Shown here in pieces: positions 1 through 7,200 of a stretch of 9,982 bases of DNA. Within the stretch, counting starts at the first letter, position 1; each line of letters begins with the position of its first letter. The DNA comes from Alphaproteobacteria bacterium. Lineage in GTDB: Bacteria; Pseudomonadota; Alphaproteobacteria; ATCC43930; CGMCC-115725. The DNA is taken from NCBI GenBank assembly GCA_005888515.1, contig VAZR01000020.1, forward strand, positions 1-9,982, in the 5' to 3' direction. The translations under genes and the position numbers were made by a program. Below the pieces are notes generated by a model. It did no database searches and was not told where the DNA came from. It worked only from the letters and a program-made list of their open reading frames with translations.

Positions 1-9
1 GGAAATGCC

Positions 10-1107
10 ATGAAGATCGCCAGCTTCACTTCGGAGATCCTGAACGTGCCGGAAGACGAGCCGCTCGCCGGCGCGGTCGAAAAACAGGGGAGTGTCCGGC
101 CGGTCGTGATCCTGACGCTCGCCACCGATGACGGCATCGAGGGGATCGGCGTCAGCTTCTATGGCGGCGCGCTGACTCGGACTTTGAAAAGCGCGATCGA
201 CCAGCTCTGCGTAATTACCGTCGGCGAAGACCCGCATCGGGTCGAGGCGATCATTCGCAAGCTGCGCGACGCGGCCGGCGGCTCCGGTCCCGGCGGCATG
301 TTCACCTTGGCCTTGGCCGCAATTGACATCGCGCTGTGGGATATCCGCGGCAAGGCGCTCGGCCAGCCGATATGGAAATTGCTCGGCGGCCTGCGCAATC
401 GCGTCCCGGCCTATGCTAGCGGCGCGCTGCGCCGCGGCCTGCCGCTCGACACGGTGGTCAAGGCGGCCGCGACGCTGAAGGACAACGGCTGGCGTCAGAT
501 GAAGACGCAGCTCGCGCTGCCCGGCGACACCTCGCCCGCCAAGGAGGTCGAGCGCATGCGGCGGGTGCGCGAGGCGGTCGGGCCTGACATCGATCTGATG
601 TGCGACATCAACCAGCGCTGGCGCCCGGAACAGGCGATCGATATTGGCCATCGGGTCGAAGCGGCGGGAGTGGGCCTCTTCTGGCTCGAAGACGTCACGA
701 CGCACGATGATTACGCCGGCATCGCACGGGTCAACGCGGCATTGACGACGCCGATCTGCGGCGGCGAGCTGGTCTACGGCATCGTGCCGTTCCGCCACAT
801 GATCGAGGCGCGCTCGGTGGATATCGTGATGATCGATCTGGTGCGCGCCGGCGGCGTCACGCCGTGGCTGAAGATCGCCGGGATGGCGGAGGCCTTCAAC
901 CTGCCGGTCGTCAGCCATGTGATCCCGGAATTCCACGCGCATCTGATGGCGGCCATCCCGAACGGCCTGACCGTCGAATACATGCCGTGGATGCTGAAGC
1001 TGTTCGAGGAAACCCCTGCGGTCGACAGCGGAGATATGGTCTTGTCGGACAAGCCCGGCTTCGGCCTGGCTTTCAACCCGGATGCGGTGAGGCGCTTCAC
1101 GGCGTGA
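10..1107 (+). CDS. Mandelate racemase/muconate lactonizing enzyme family protein, copy 1 (enolase superfamily)
   Basis: A 365-residue enzyme, the usual length for this family. Members abstract the alpha-proton of a carboxylate substrate to give a Mg-stabilised enolate, then racemise, dehydrate or lactonise it. An N-terminal capping domain (about 1-125) precedes a (beta/alpha)7-beta barrel. Visible barrel residues are the Mg ligands Asp199 (CDINQRW), Glu227 (WLEDV) and Glu253 (GGE), the Asp276/His303 dyad (MIDLVRAGG and VVSH), and Glu323 (VEYMP) at the place of MR Glu317. The dyad puts it in the MR subgroup. The K-x-K motif on barrel strand 2 reads Lys165-Thr-Gln167, so the second lysine is missing. 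GGAA lies five bases before the ATG. The stop TGA shares its A with the next ATG. The promoter lies outside the window. The family call is secure. The substrate is unknown; an acid sugar or 2-hydroxy acid is a guess from the family. Confidence 0.93.
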   Translation: MKIASFTSEILNVPEDEPLAGAVEKQGSVRPVVILTLATDDGIEGIGVSFYGGALTRTLKSAIDQLCVITVGEDPHRVEAIIRKLRDAAGGSGPGGMFTLALAAIDIALWDIRGKALGQPIWKLLGGLRNRVPAYASGALRRGLPLDTVVKAAATLKDNGWRQMKTQLALPGDTSPAKEVERMRRVREAVGPDIDLMCDINQRWRPEQAIDIGHRVEAAGVGLFWLEDVTTHDDYAGIARVNAALTTPICGGELVYGIVPFRHMIEARSVDIVMIDLVRAGGVTPWLKIAGMAEAFNLPVVSHVIPEFHAHLMAAIPNGLTVEYMPWMLKLFEETPAVDSGDMVLSDKPGFGLAFNPDAVRRFTA

Positions 1108-1898
1108 TGCGGCTCGCCGGTCTAGCGCTGGTGCTGAGCCTCGCTGTCGCCGCGGTGCCGGCGCGGGCCGATACCGTCGATGATTTCACCACCGCGGTGC
1201 CCGGCATCCCGGGCAAAACCTGGATCGACCTGCTCCGGCAGCTCTTTCCCGAAATCGCCGCGGGGCCGAAGCACGAGGCGATTGTGCATGACCAGATCGC
1301 GCTGCGGCCGATCGAGGAGGATGGGGCCTTCACCGATGAATGTCCGGACGAGCTGAAGCTCCGCTCTCTCGAATTCTCGCAAACCCGCATCGCCGGCAAA
1401 CCGCGGCTGATCGTCGGCATCGCGACCGATGGCGACGCCTGCGTCGCCCCGCTCGCGCTATTCGACGGCAGCGGCGAGGGCAAGCTGCTCGACGCCGCCA
1501 ATGTGAAACAGGACAAGAACTACTCCTTCGGCCGCGATTTCACGCGCTCGCTCGGCCCGGACGGGCAGCTTGTCGTCGTGACCAACTTCCACACCAATGC
1601 CGGCGAGGGCTACGATACCGAGACGCTGGTCCTGGCTACCGTCGACAAGCTGTCCTCTATCGGCTCCGTCACAGCGAAGAGCGAGGTCGATTGCCGCCGC
1701 TCGACCTCGGAGGAGGCGACAATCAGCATTGCGCCGGATTACGGCCCGTTCGCCCGCATCACGGCCTACGTCAAAACCAGCACGCGGCGGGTCGCAGACG
1801 ATTGCCAAACGGCGCAAGGCAGGGAAATGATCACGATCGACCGCATCGAATGGCGCTGGAGCGCCGCCCGTCAAGGCTACAGAAAGCTGACGCGATGA
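1107..1898 (+). CDS. Exported protein of unknown function with four cysteines
   Basis: I do not recognise this 263-residue protein. It begins with a clear Sec-type signal peptide: Arg2, a hydrophobic stretch at about residues 4-17, and an Ala-Arg-Ala cleavage site before Asp22. The mature part has four cysteines (79, 112, 196, 233), which could form two disulfides in the periplasm, and no predicted membrane segment. Its many short beta-like stretches suggest a soluble beta-rich domain. The reading frame is open upstream to about 864. The ATG at 1107 was chosen because it overlaps the preceding stop by one base and starts exactly at the signal peptide. Its own stop overlaps the next ATG by four bases (ATGA). 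It therefore lies tightly between the two MR-type paralogues and is probably co-translated with them. Its function is unknown; a binding or sensing role for the same substrate is speculation. Confidence 0.82.
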   Translation: MRLAGLALVLSLAVAAVPARADTVDDFTTAVPGIPGKTWIDLLRQLFPEIAAGPKHEAIVHDQIALRPIEEDGAFTDECPDELKLRSLEFSQTRIAGKPRLIVGIATDGDACVAPLALFDGSGEGKLLDAANVKQDKNYSFGRDFTRSLGPDGQLVVVTNFHTNAGEGYDTETLVLATVDKLSSIGSVTAKSEVDCRRSTSEEATISIAPDYGPFARITAYVKTSTRRVADDCQTAQGREMITIDRIEWRWSAARQGYRKLTR

Positions 1899-2992
1899 AG
1901 CTCGCCTCGCTCGAAACCGGCATCGTGCTGTTGCCGAATGATGAGCCGCTCGCCGGCTTCTCGGAAAACCCGAACGCGAAAAACCCGATCGTCTGGCTCA
2001 AGCTGCGCACCGATAACGGCATCGAGGGGCTCGGCGTGACCTATTTCGGCGGTGCGCTGACCCGTACCTTGCGCCACGCGGTCGACGAATTGGGTGCGCT
2101 GGTGATCGGCGAGGATCCGCTGCGCGTCGAAGCCGTCGCCGCAAAATTGCGAGCCGCCGCGGTCTCGGCGGGGCCCGCCGGGATCTTCCTGATGGCGATG
2201 TCGGCGATCGACGTCGCGCTATGGGATATCAAGGGGAAGGCGCTGGGGCTGCCGCTGTGGAAATTGCTCGGCGGCGGGCGCGACCGGATTGCGACCTATG
2301 CGAGCGGCGCACTGCGGCGCGGCCTGAAGCTCGAGGAGGCCGTGACCGCCGCCGGCCGGCTTCGGGAAAAGGGTTATCGGCAGACCAAGATGCAATTGGG
2401 TCTGCCCGGCCCGACCTCGCCGGCCCGCGAGGTCGAGCAGGCGCGGCTGATCCGTGAGGCGGTCGGTCCCGACATGGATCTGATGTGCGACATCAATCAG
2501 CGCTGGCGGCCGGAGCAGGCGGTCGATATCGGCCGCCGCGTGGAGGATGCCGGGGTCGGCCTGTTCTGGCTCGAGGACGTCACGACGCATGACGACTACC
2601 CCGGCCTGGCGCGCGTCGCGGCGGCGCTCTCGACACCCGTCGCCGGCGGCGAGTACCTCTACGGCATCACCCCATTCCGCCACATGCTGGAGGCGCGCTC
2701 GGTCGATATCGTCATGATCGACCAGGTGCGCTCGGGCGGCATCACGTCATGGCTCAAGATCGCCGGCATGGCGGAGGCCTTTAATATCCCGGTCGTCAGC
2801 CACGGCGTGCCGGAGATCCACGTGCACCTTGTCGGCGCGGTGCCGAACGGGCTGACCGTCGAATACATGCCGCGCCTGTTCCCGCTGTGGCGCGCCGTGC
2901 CGCAGCCGAAGGACGGCATGCTGGAGATGCCCACCGCATCCGGCCTCGGCCTCGAATTCGACGGGGCCTCGATCGAGAAGTACCGCGCCTGA
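1895..2992 (+). CDS. Mandelate racemase/muconate lactonizing enzyme family protein, copy 2 (enolase superfamily)
   Basis: A 365-residue paralogue of the enzyme at 10-1107. The two align end to end without a gap, with about 230 of 365 positions identical by hand count. All functional positions keep the same numbers: Lys165-Met-Gln167 (K-x-Q instead of K-x-K), Mg ligands Asp199, Glu227 and Glu253, the Asp276/His303 dyad and Glu323. Differences cluster at residues 22-36 of the capping domain, just after His303 (Val-Ile in copy 1, Gly-Val here) and after residue 327. Capping-domain loops and strand ends shape the pocket in this superfamily, so a changed substrate or stereochemistry is plausible. 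The start is fixed by the ATGA overlap with the exported-protein gene and by exact alignment with copy 1. The frame is also open upstream, but that stretch is the shadow of the preceding gene. Substrate unknown. Confidence 0.93.
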   Translation: MKLASLETGIVLLPNDEPLAGFSENPNAKNPIVWLKLRTDNGIEGLGVTYFGGALTRTLRHAVDELGALVIGEDPLRVEAVAAKLRAAAVSAGPAGIFLMAMSAIDVALWDIKGKALGLPLWKLLGGGRDRIATYASGALRRGLKLEEAVTAAGRLREKGYRQTKMQLGLPGPTSPAREVEQARLIREAVGPDMDLMCDINQRWRPEQAVDIGRRVEDAGVGLFWLEDVTTHDDYPGLARVAAALSTPVAGGEYLYGITPFRHMLEARSVDIVMIDQVRSGGITSWLKIAGMAEAFNIPVVSHGVPEIHVHLVGAVPNGLTVEYMPRLFPLWRAVPQPKDGMLEMPTASGLGLEFDGASIEKYRA

Positions 2993-3013
2993 TGCCCTGA
3001 GGCTCACCACGCT

Positions 3014-3020
3014 GGAGGAG
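3014..3020 (+). promoter_or_regulatory. Strong Shine-Dalgarno sequence
   Basis: GGAGGAG lies six bases before the ATG at 3027. It is the best ribosome-binding site in the left block and decides the start of the small exported protein. It follows the longest gap of this block (34 bases after the stop at 2992), so translation re-initiates here instead of by stop/start overlap. Confidence 0.75.
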
Positions 3021-3026
3021 AAAACG

Positions 3027-3416
3027 ATGCACGTTCGTTGGCTGCGCCGGTCTCGGACCGGCCTCGCCGTCGCCGCAATGCTGGCCTTCGCGCTCGGTCC
3101 GGTTCCAGCGGCGCTGGCTCAATCAGCGACCGTCAAATTGTTCAAGATCATCACCGCCAAGGACGAGGTCGAGATTGGCCTCACCGACGAGGAGCTCCGC
3201 TCATTTGGCGCCGGGCCGGATATCGATGTGCTCGCCAAGAAGCTGGCCGATGCCGGGCAGATCACGGTGTGGCAGTACGCCGTGCAACGCGCCCCGGACG
3301 GCACCACGCGTCATGCCGCTCTAAAACGGGTCGCGATCTTCAAAGCCGATACATTACGGATCGAGCCCTTCAATCCGGCGCCGCTCAAAGCTGTGCCTCC
3401 AGGAACCGCGCAGTGA
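3027..3416 (+). CDS. Small exported protein of unknown function
   Basis: A 129-residue protein whose only recognisable feature is a signal peptide. It has a basic n-region with several Arg at residues 4-10, a hydrophobic core at about 13-24 and an Ala-Leu-Ala site near residue 31. The mature part of about 97 residues has no cysteine and no membrane segment. It includes an acidic, helix-prone stretch (DEVEIGLTDEEL) and a Pro-rich tail. The arginines are not a proper twin-arginine motif (no S-R-R-x-F-L-K), so Sec export is more likely. The start is supported by a strong ribosome-binding site. The last bases overlap the GTG start of tryptophan 2,3-dioxygenase by four (GTGA), so the two are probably translationally coupled. 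An exported partner for a cytoplasmic haem enzyme is unexpected; no function is proposed. Confidence 0.8.
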   Translation: MHVRWLRRSRTGLAVAAMLAFALGPVPAALAQSATVKLFKIITAKDEVEIGLTDEELRSFGAGPDIDVLAKKLADAGQITVWQYAVQRAPDGTTRHAALKRVAIFKADTLRIEPFNPAPLKAVPPGTAQ

Positions 3417-4291
3417 GAAAGTCGCGAGATCAATCCCCGTTTGAGCATCCCGCTTCCGGGCTGCATACCGAGCTGCATGGCAAGCTCGACTACAAGACCT
3501 ATCTGCGGCTCGACCGGCTGCTGTCGGCGCAAGAGCCCCTGTCGTCGCCGCCCCATCATGACGAACTCTTATTCATCGTTCAGCACCAGACCGCCGAACT
3601 GTGGTTCAAGCTGGAGATCCATGAGCTGCACGGCGCGATCGCGGCGCTGCGGCGCGGCGCGGCACAACCCTGCTACAAGATCCTGGCGCGGGTCTCGAAT
3701 ATCCAGAGCCAGCTGATGAGCCAGTGGAGCGTACTGGCCACCTTGACCCCGGGCGAATACGTGCAGTTCCGCCATGTGCTCGGGGCGGCGAGCGGCAGCC
3801 AGTCATTTCAGCACCGCATCATCGAATTCATGCTCGGCAACAAGGATCCGCAGATGCTGGCGGTGTTCGAGCACGATCCCGACGCGCATGCCCGGGTCAA
3901 GGTGGCCTTCGAGGCGCCGAGCCTCTATGACGAATACCTGCGCTATCTCGCCCGCTCGGGCCTCGCGATCCCGCCGGAGATACTGGAGCGCGATGTGACC
4001 CGGCCCTATGCCCGTCACCCGGCGGTGGTCGCGACGATGAAGCAGGTCTACCAGGCGCCGGACACCTATTGGGACGCCTATGAGCTGGCCGAGAAACTGG
4101 TCGATCTCGACGAGGCCTACGCCCTGTGGCGCTATCGGCACCTGAAGGTCGTCTCGCGCATTATCGGCCAGAAGCGCGGTACCGGCGGCACCGCCGGGGT
4201 CGGCTATCTGGAGCAGATCGCCGGCCGAGTCTTTTTCCCCGAATTGTGGGACGTCCGCACCGAGCTCGAAGAGGTCGGCCGCGCTCCCTGA
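3413..4291 (+). CDS. kynA: Tryptophan 2,3-dioxygenase
   Basis: This cytoplasmic haem enzyme opens the indole ring of L-tryptophan with O2 to give N-formyl-L-kynurenine, the first step of the kynurenine pathway. The 292-residue length fits the bacterial family. Compared with my recollection of the Xanthomonas enzyme, every key residue is present at a constant offset of +3: Phe54 and His58 (FIVQHQT), Tyr116 and Arg120 (EYVQFR), Ser127, the proximal haem ligand His243 (RYRHLK) and Thr257 in the RGTGGT loop. The GTG start at 3413 was chosen because AGGA lies eight bases upstream, it overlaps the previous stop by four bases, and it gives the normal N-terminus. The frame extends upstream only as a shadow. 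Formamidase (kynB) and kynureninase (kynU) are not in the window, so the rest of the pathway must lie elsewhere or be absent. Confidence 0.96.
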   Translation: MRKSRDQSPFEHPASGLHTELHGKLDYKTYLRLDRLLSAQEPLSSPPHHDELLFIVQHQTAELWFKLEIHELHGAIAALRRGAAQPCYKILARVSNIQSQLMSQWSVLATLTPGEYVQFRHVLGAASGSQSFQHRIIEFMLGNKDPQMLAVFEHDPDAHARVKVAFEAPSLYDEYLRYLARSGLAIPPEILERDVTRPYARHPAVVATMKQVYQAPDTYWDAYELAEKLVDLDEAYALWRYRHLKVVSRIIGQKRGTGGTAGVGYLEQIAGRVFFPELWDVRTELEEVGRAP

Positions 4292-4298
4292 CTCTTTT

Positions 4299-4318
4299 GC
4301 CTGACGAAAGTCTCAGGC
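4299..4318 (+). other. Small hairpin after kynA
   Basis: GCCTGA (4299-4304) and TCAGGC (4313-4318) are perfect inverted repeats around an eight-base loop, starting seven bases after the kynA stop. No run of T follows on either strand, so this is not a standard intrinsic terminator. It could be an RNA 3'-end stabiliser or chance. Nothing else stands out in the 148-base gap 4292-4439. Confidence 0.4.
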
Positions 4319-4439
4319 GAGCTACGAGCCCACGCGGCCGTCACTGGGCTTGCCCGGGTGCGTATCTCTGCTTCATGCGGAACCGACTATCGATCGACGG
4401 TTGTGGAATTCAGAGAGCGTCACAATCCGGGTACGAGAA

Positions 4440-5736
4440 ATGGCATTTCGCTCAGTGAAACCAAAACGCGTACTGATGGTCATATCGGTGCTCGCGCGAG
4501 GCGGTTGCGAGCGGCAAATGCTCGCCACGGTAAGCGGCTTGATTTCTCGGGGATACGAAATCGAAATCTTTACGCTTGCCCCGGTCCCGAACGGCGAACC
4601 GACCTTCGAACAGGAATTCGCAGCCCTCGGTGTAGCATCGTCCTGCGCGTTCGATTTTGGGGATATGACAAATCTGACTGACACGACAGACGACGAACAT
4701 GGACTTCAGCGTTTCGTCCCCATTCTAGGGCATCTGAACATCGCTCGTCTTGGACAAGCATTAGAGCAAGTGATCAGGAGGTTCCAACCGGAGGTCGTAC
4801 ATTGTTGGGCTGATTTGGCGAGTCTGGTTGGAGGACTTGTCGCAACCTCTCTCAGCGTTGGGAGCACGGTGCTTCAGATCGTCAGTGTTCCGCCGTCGCC
4901 GACGGAATTGCCGGGAGCATACCTCTACCGCGAGGCCTTCCGGCTTCTCCTGCGCGACCCGAATGTCGTGATGCTCAGCAACAACACGGCGAATGCGCGA
5001 GATTTCGAACGCTGGTTGGAAGTCTCGCGCGGTACGGTCAAGCTCCTTCGCAACGGCTTTCTGCCAAGCAGCGTTCAAATCCGCCGCGGGGAGGAGATCG
5101 TGGAAATGCCGTCGGCAATTTGGGCTTCCGCCCAATGTATCGGTCGTCGGCGCGCTTATGCGTTTTGCGGACGAGAAGGACCCGGATCTGTGGCTGGAAA
5201 CTGCTTCAGCTATTGCTGCGGCCCGGCCGGATGTTTGCTTCGTGCTCGCTGGCTACGGCGTGCTCGCAAACCGGATTGCATGCAAGGCGGAGGAGTTCGG
5301 CTTGGGTGAACGTCTCATTTTGCTCGGTCCGACGCGCGATGTGGGCGCCGTTTACGCGGCAATGGACGTTTTTTTGATGACGTCGCGCTTTGAAGGAACG
5401 CCAAACGTCCTGATCGAAGCACAGGCCGCGGGAGTGCCTGTTGTCACACCGGCTGTCGGAGGCACCTCAGAAACGCTTGTGGACGGGCTTACCGGGCTCC
5501 TTGTCCCAACCCGCACTGCCGAGCAGATCGGCGATGCGGTGATGCGTGTGTTAAACGATCCGATTTGGCGTCAGCGCGCTGCCCGTCATGGGCCGCAATT
5601 CGTGTCGCGGCGTTTCGCATGGCAGCGCAAGATCAAGCAGACAATAGGCTTCTACGAGCGAGCCGCGCGTCGGCGCATGCAATGCGTTAACGGTTTGAGC
5701 GAGCGGCTCGAACCCAGCAGGTTCTGGTCCGTCTAA
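4440..5736 (+). pseudogene. Glycosyltransferase family 4 (GT-B fold), frameshifted by one base
   Basis: A GT4-type enzyme, which moves a sugar from a nucleotide-sugar donor to a glycan or lipid acceptor at the inner membrane face. The first part (223 residues, 4440-5108) has the N-terminal Rossmann start (RVLMVISVLARGGCERQ). The second part (208 residues, from 5110, shifted by one base) has the donor domain: the FVLAGYG strand, and E318-x7-E326 in RFEGTPNVLIE, then GVPVV and GGTSE. Dropping one C at 5109/5110 joins them into a 431-residue protein of normal length. As it stands, the first frame stops at 5309 (289 residues, missing the donor site). The ATG at 4440 was chosen because family homology begins there; its ribosome-binding site is weak. 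GC content is lower than in kynA and the MR-type genes, which suggests acquisition. Either a true pseudogene or a sequencing error in an intact gene. Confidence 0.85.
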
Positions 5737-5996
5737 CCGGAGTATTGGGGCGACGAGGGGTTGCGCGCGCAGCGAACCGCGTTCCAGCTCGCCTTACGGA
5801 TCGGCGGCCGATCACTGGTTGCCGGTCCCTGCCTCGTGGTGCGCCGAAAATGATTAGGCCTGTCGGACAGGTCGACTAAGTCCCCGTTGTTGGGCTGGGC
5901 GCAGGCCAGCCCGGCATAATTCCGAATTGTCGAGATATGGGCAGATACGCAATAACTCTGCCCGCAAAGGCATTTTTACAGCGAGAACCCCGCCCG
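5737..5996 (+). other. Intergenic region with three inverted repeats
   Basis: A 260-base stretch without a convincing gene, between the glycosyltransferase and the hydroxy-acid dehydrogenase. It holds three perfect short palindromes: GATCGG-CGG-CCGATC (5799-5813), CCTGT-CGG-ACAGG (5859-5871), and GGGCTGG with CCAGCCC (5892-5912). The promoter of the dehydrogenase should lie here, but I cannot point to a clear -35/-10 pair. An in-frame ATG at 5937 would add 20 residues to the dehydrogenase; it was rejected because those residues do not match the family. Confidence 0.5.
5892..5912 (+). repeat. Seven-bp inverted repeat upstream of the hydroxy-acid dehydrogenase
   Basis: GGGCTGG (5892-5898) is the exact reverse complement of CCAGCCC (5906-5912), with a seven-base spacer. 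It lies 84 bases before the ATG at 5997 and is followed by an AT-rich patch (CATAATTCCGAATT). No T run follows on either strand, so a terminator is unlikely. Its place suggests an operator for a dimeric regulator, such as the GntR- or LysR-type proteins that often control lactate and mandelate genes. This is inference only; no regulator gene is in the window. Confidence 0.35.
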
Positions 5997-7190
5997 ATGA
6001 GAGTCGATCAAGCCGTTAACATTGAAGATTTGCACCGCATGGCGCGGCGGCGGCTGCCGAAGGTCGCCTTCGATTTTATCGAGGGCGGGCTCGAGGACGA
6101 GCGCGGGCTGGACCGCAACACCGCGGCGTTTCACAAGCATCACCTGCTGCCGCGCTACCTCGTCGATGTCTCGAAACGCGACCAGTCGGCGACGATCTTC
6201 GGCAAGAATTTCGCGAGCCCGTTCGGGATTTCCCCGACCGGTGGCGCCGGGCTGTTCCGCCGCGGCGCCGATCTGATGTTGGCCGAGGCGGCGCGCGAAG
6301 CCAACATCCCGTACATCATGTCGGGGTCGAGCAACGACTCGCTCGAAGCCGCCGCCCGGGTCGCCCCGGACAACGCCTGGTATCAGCTCTACGCCGCGCG
6401 TGACCCCGAGATCTGCGACGATCTGATCCGCCGGGTCGCCGATGCCGGGCTCGGCGCCCTGGTGCTGACCGTCGACGTGCCGGTGCATTCCAAGCGCGAG
6501 CGCAACATCCGCAATGGCTTCGCCAATATCCGCGGCAATTGGCTGCGCGCCGCGCTGAGCCTGAAGCCCACGCTCCTCGCCGAGGCGATGACGCATCCCG
6601 GCTGGGTCTTCGAATACATCCGCCACGGCGGGACGCCCGCCCTGGAGAACTGGCTGCCCTACGCGGCGCCGGGCGCTACCGCCGAGGACACCGTCAAGTT
6701 CAACCGCTCGATGGTGCCGGCGCATGCCCAGACCTGGCGCGACCTCGAACGCTACCGCCGCCTCTTCCCGCGCACCCTGATCGTCAAGGGCATCATGGAC
6801 CCGCGCGACGCGGTGCGCGCCGCCGATATCGGCTGCGACGGCGTCATCGTGTCGAACCATGGCGGCCGCCAGCTCGACCAGGCGCCGGCCTCGCTCGATG
6901 TGTTGCCGGCGATCAAGCGGGCGGTCGGCGACCGCATGACGGTGATGCTCGACAGCGGCGTCCGGCGCGGCGCCGATATCCTGATCGCCATGTGCCTTGG
7001 AGCGCAGTTCTGCTTTTTCGGCCGGCCGACACTCTATGGCGCGGTCGCCGGCGGGCTGCCGGGGGTCAAGAAGGCGATCGATATCTTCCGCGGCGAGATC
7101 GACCTGGTCATGGGCCAGATCGGCTGCCCGAGCCTGAACGAGCTCGGCCCCGATTTCCTGTGGAGCGACGACTGGCCGCGCAACCGCTGA
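5997..7190 (+). CDS. FMN-dependent alpha-hydroxy-acid dehydrogenase (L-lactate/mandelate dehydrogenase family)
   Basis: A 397-residue flavoenzyme that oxidises an L-2-hydroxy acid to the 2-oxo acid, usually passing electrons to the respiratory chain or O2. The (beta/alpha)8 barrel shows Tyr132 (WYQLY), Arg167 (KRERN), Lys264 (IVKG), catalytic His288 with Arg291 (SNHGGRQ), and the FMN-phosphate region DSGVRRG/GRPTLYG at about 319-348. The active-site Tyr of the family (DYxxGG, Tyr24 in glycolate oxidase) is Phe27 here (FDFIEGG). Residues 180-245, between Arg167 and Lys264, hold the variable segment that in relatives governs membrane or substrate contact. I prefer the ATG at 5997 over 5937 because homology starts within ten residues. 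It stands alone, converging on the next gene with ten bases between stops. Lactate, mandelate and other substrates cannot be told apart from sequence. Confidence 0.93.
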   Translation: MRVDQAVNIEDLHRMARRRLPKVAFDFIEGGLEDERGLDRNTAAFHKHHLLPRYLVDVSKRDQSATIFGKNFASPFGISPTGGAGLFRRGADLMLAEAAREANIPYIMSGSSNDSLEAAARVAPDNAWYQLYAARDPEICDDLIRRVADAGLGALVLTVDVPVHSKRERNIRNGFANIRGNWLRAALSLKPTLLAEAMTHPGWVFEYIRHGGTPALENWLPYAAPGATAEDTVKFNRSMVPAHAQTWRDLERYRRLFPRTLIVKGIMDPRDAVRAADIGCDGVIVSNHGGRQLDQAPASLDVLPAIKRAVGDRMTVMLDSGVRRGADILIAMCLGAQFCFFGRPTLYGAVAGGLPGVKKAIDIFRGEIDLVMGQIGCPSLNELGPDFLWSDDWPRNR

Positions 7191-7200
7191 CACCCGCCGA

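Noticed and set aside
864..1106. Upstream extension of the exported-protein frame inside the first enolase gene
   Set aside because: The stretch lies within a clearly coding region in another frame, and the signal peptide begins exactly at 1107.
4299..4318. Intrinsic terminator after kynA
   Set aside because: The hairpin stem is only six base pairs and no T tract follows on either strand.
5737..5996. FMN or other riboswitch ahead of the flavoenzyme
   Set aside because: The three hairpins are simple and in series; I cannot see the multi-helix junction or conserved core of an FMN riboswitch, and FMN riboswitches control riboflavin genes instead of flavoenzymes.
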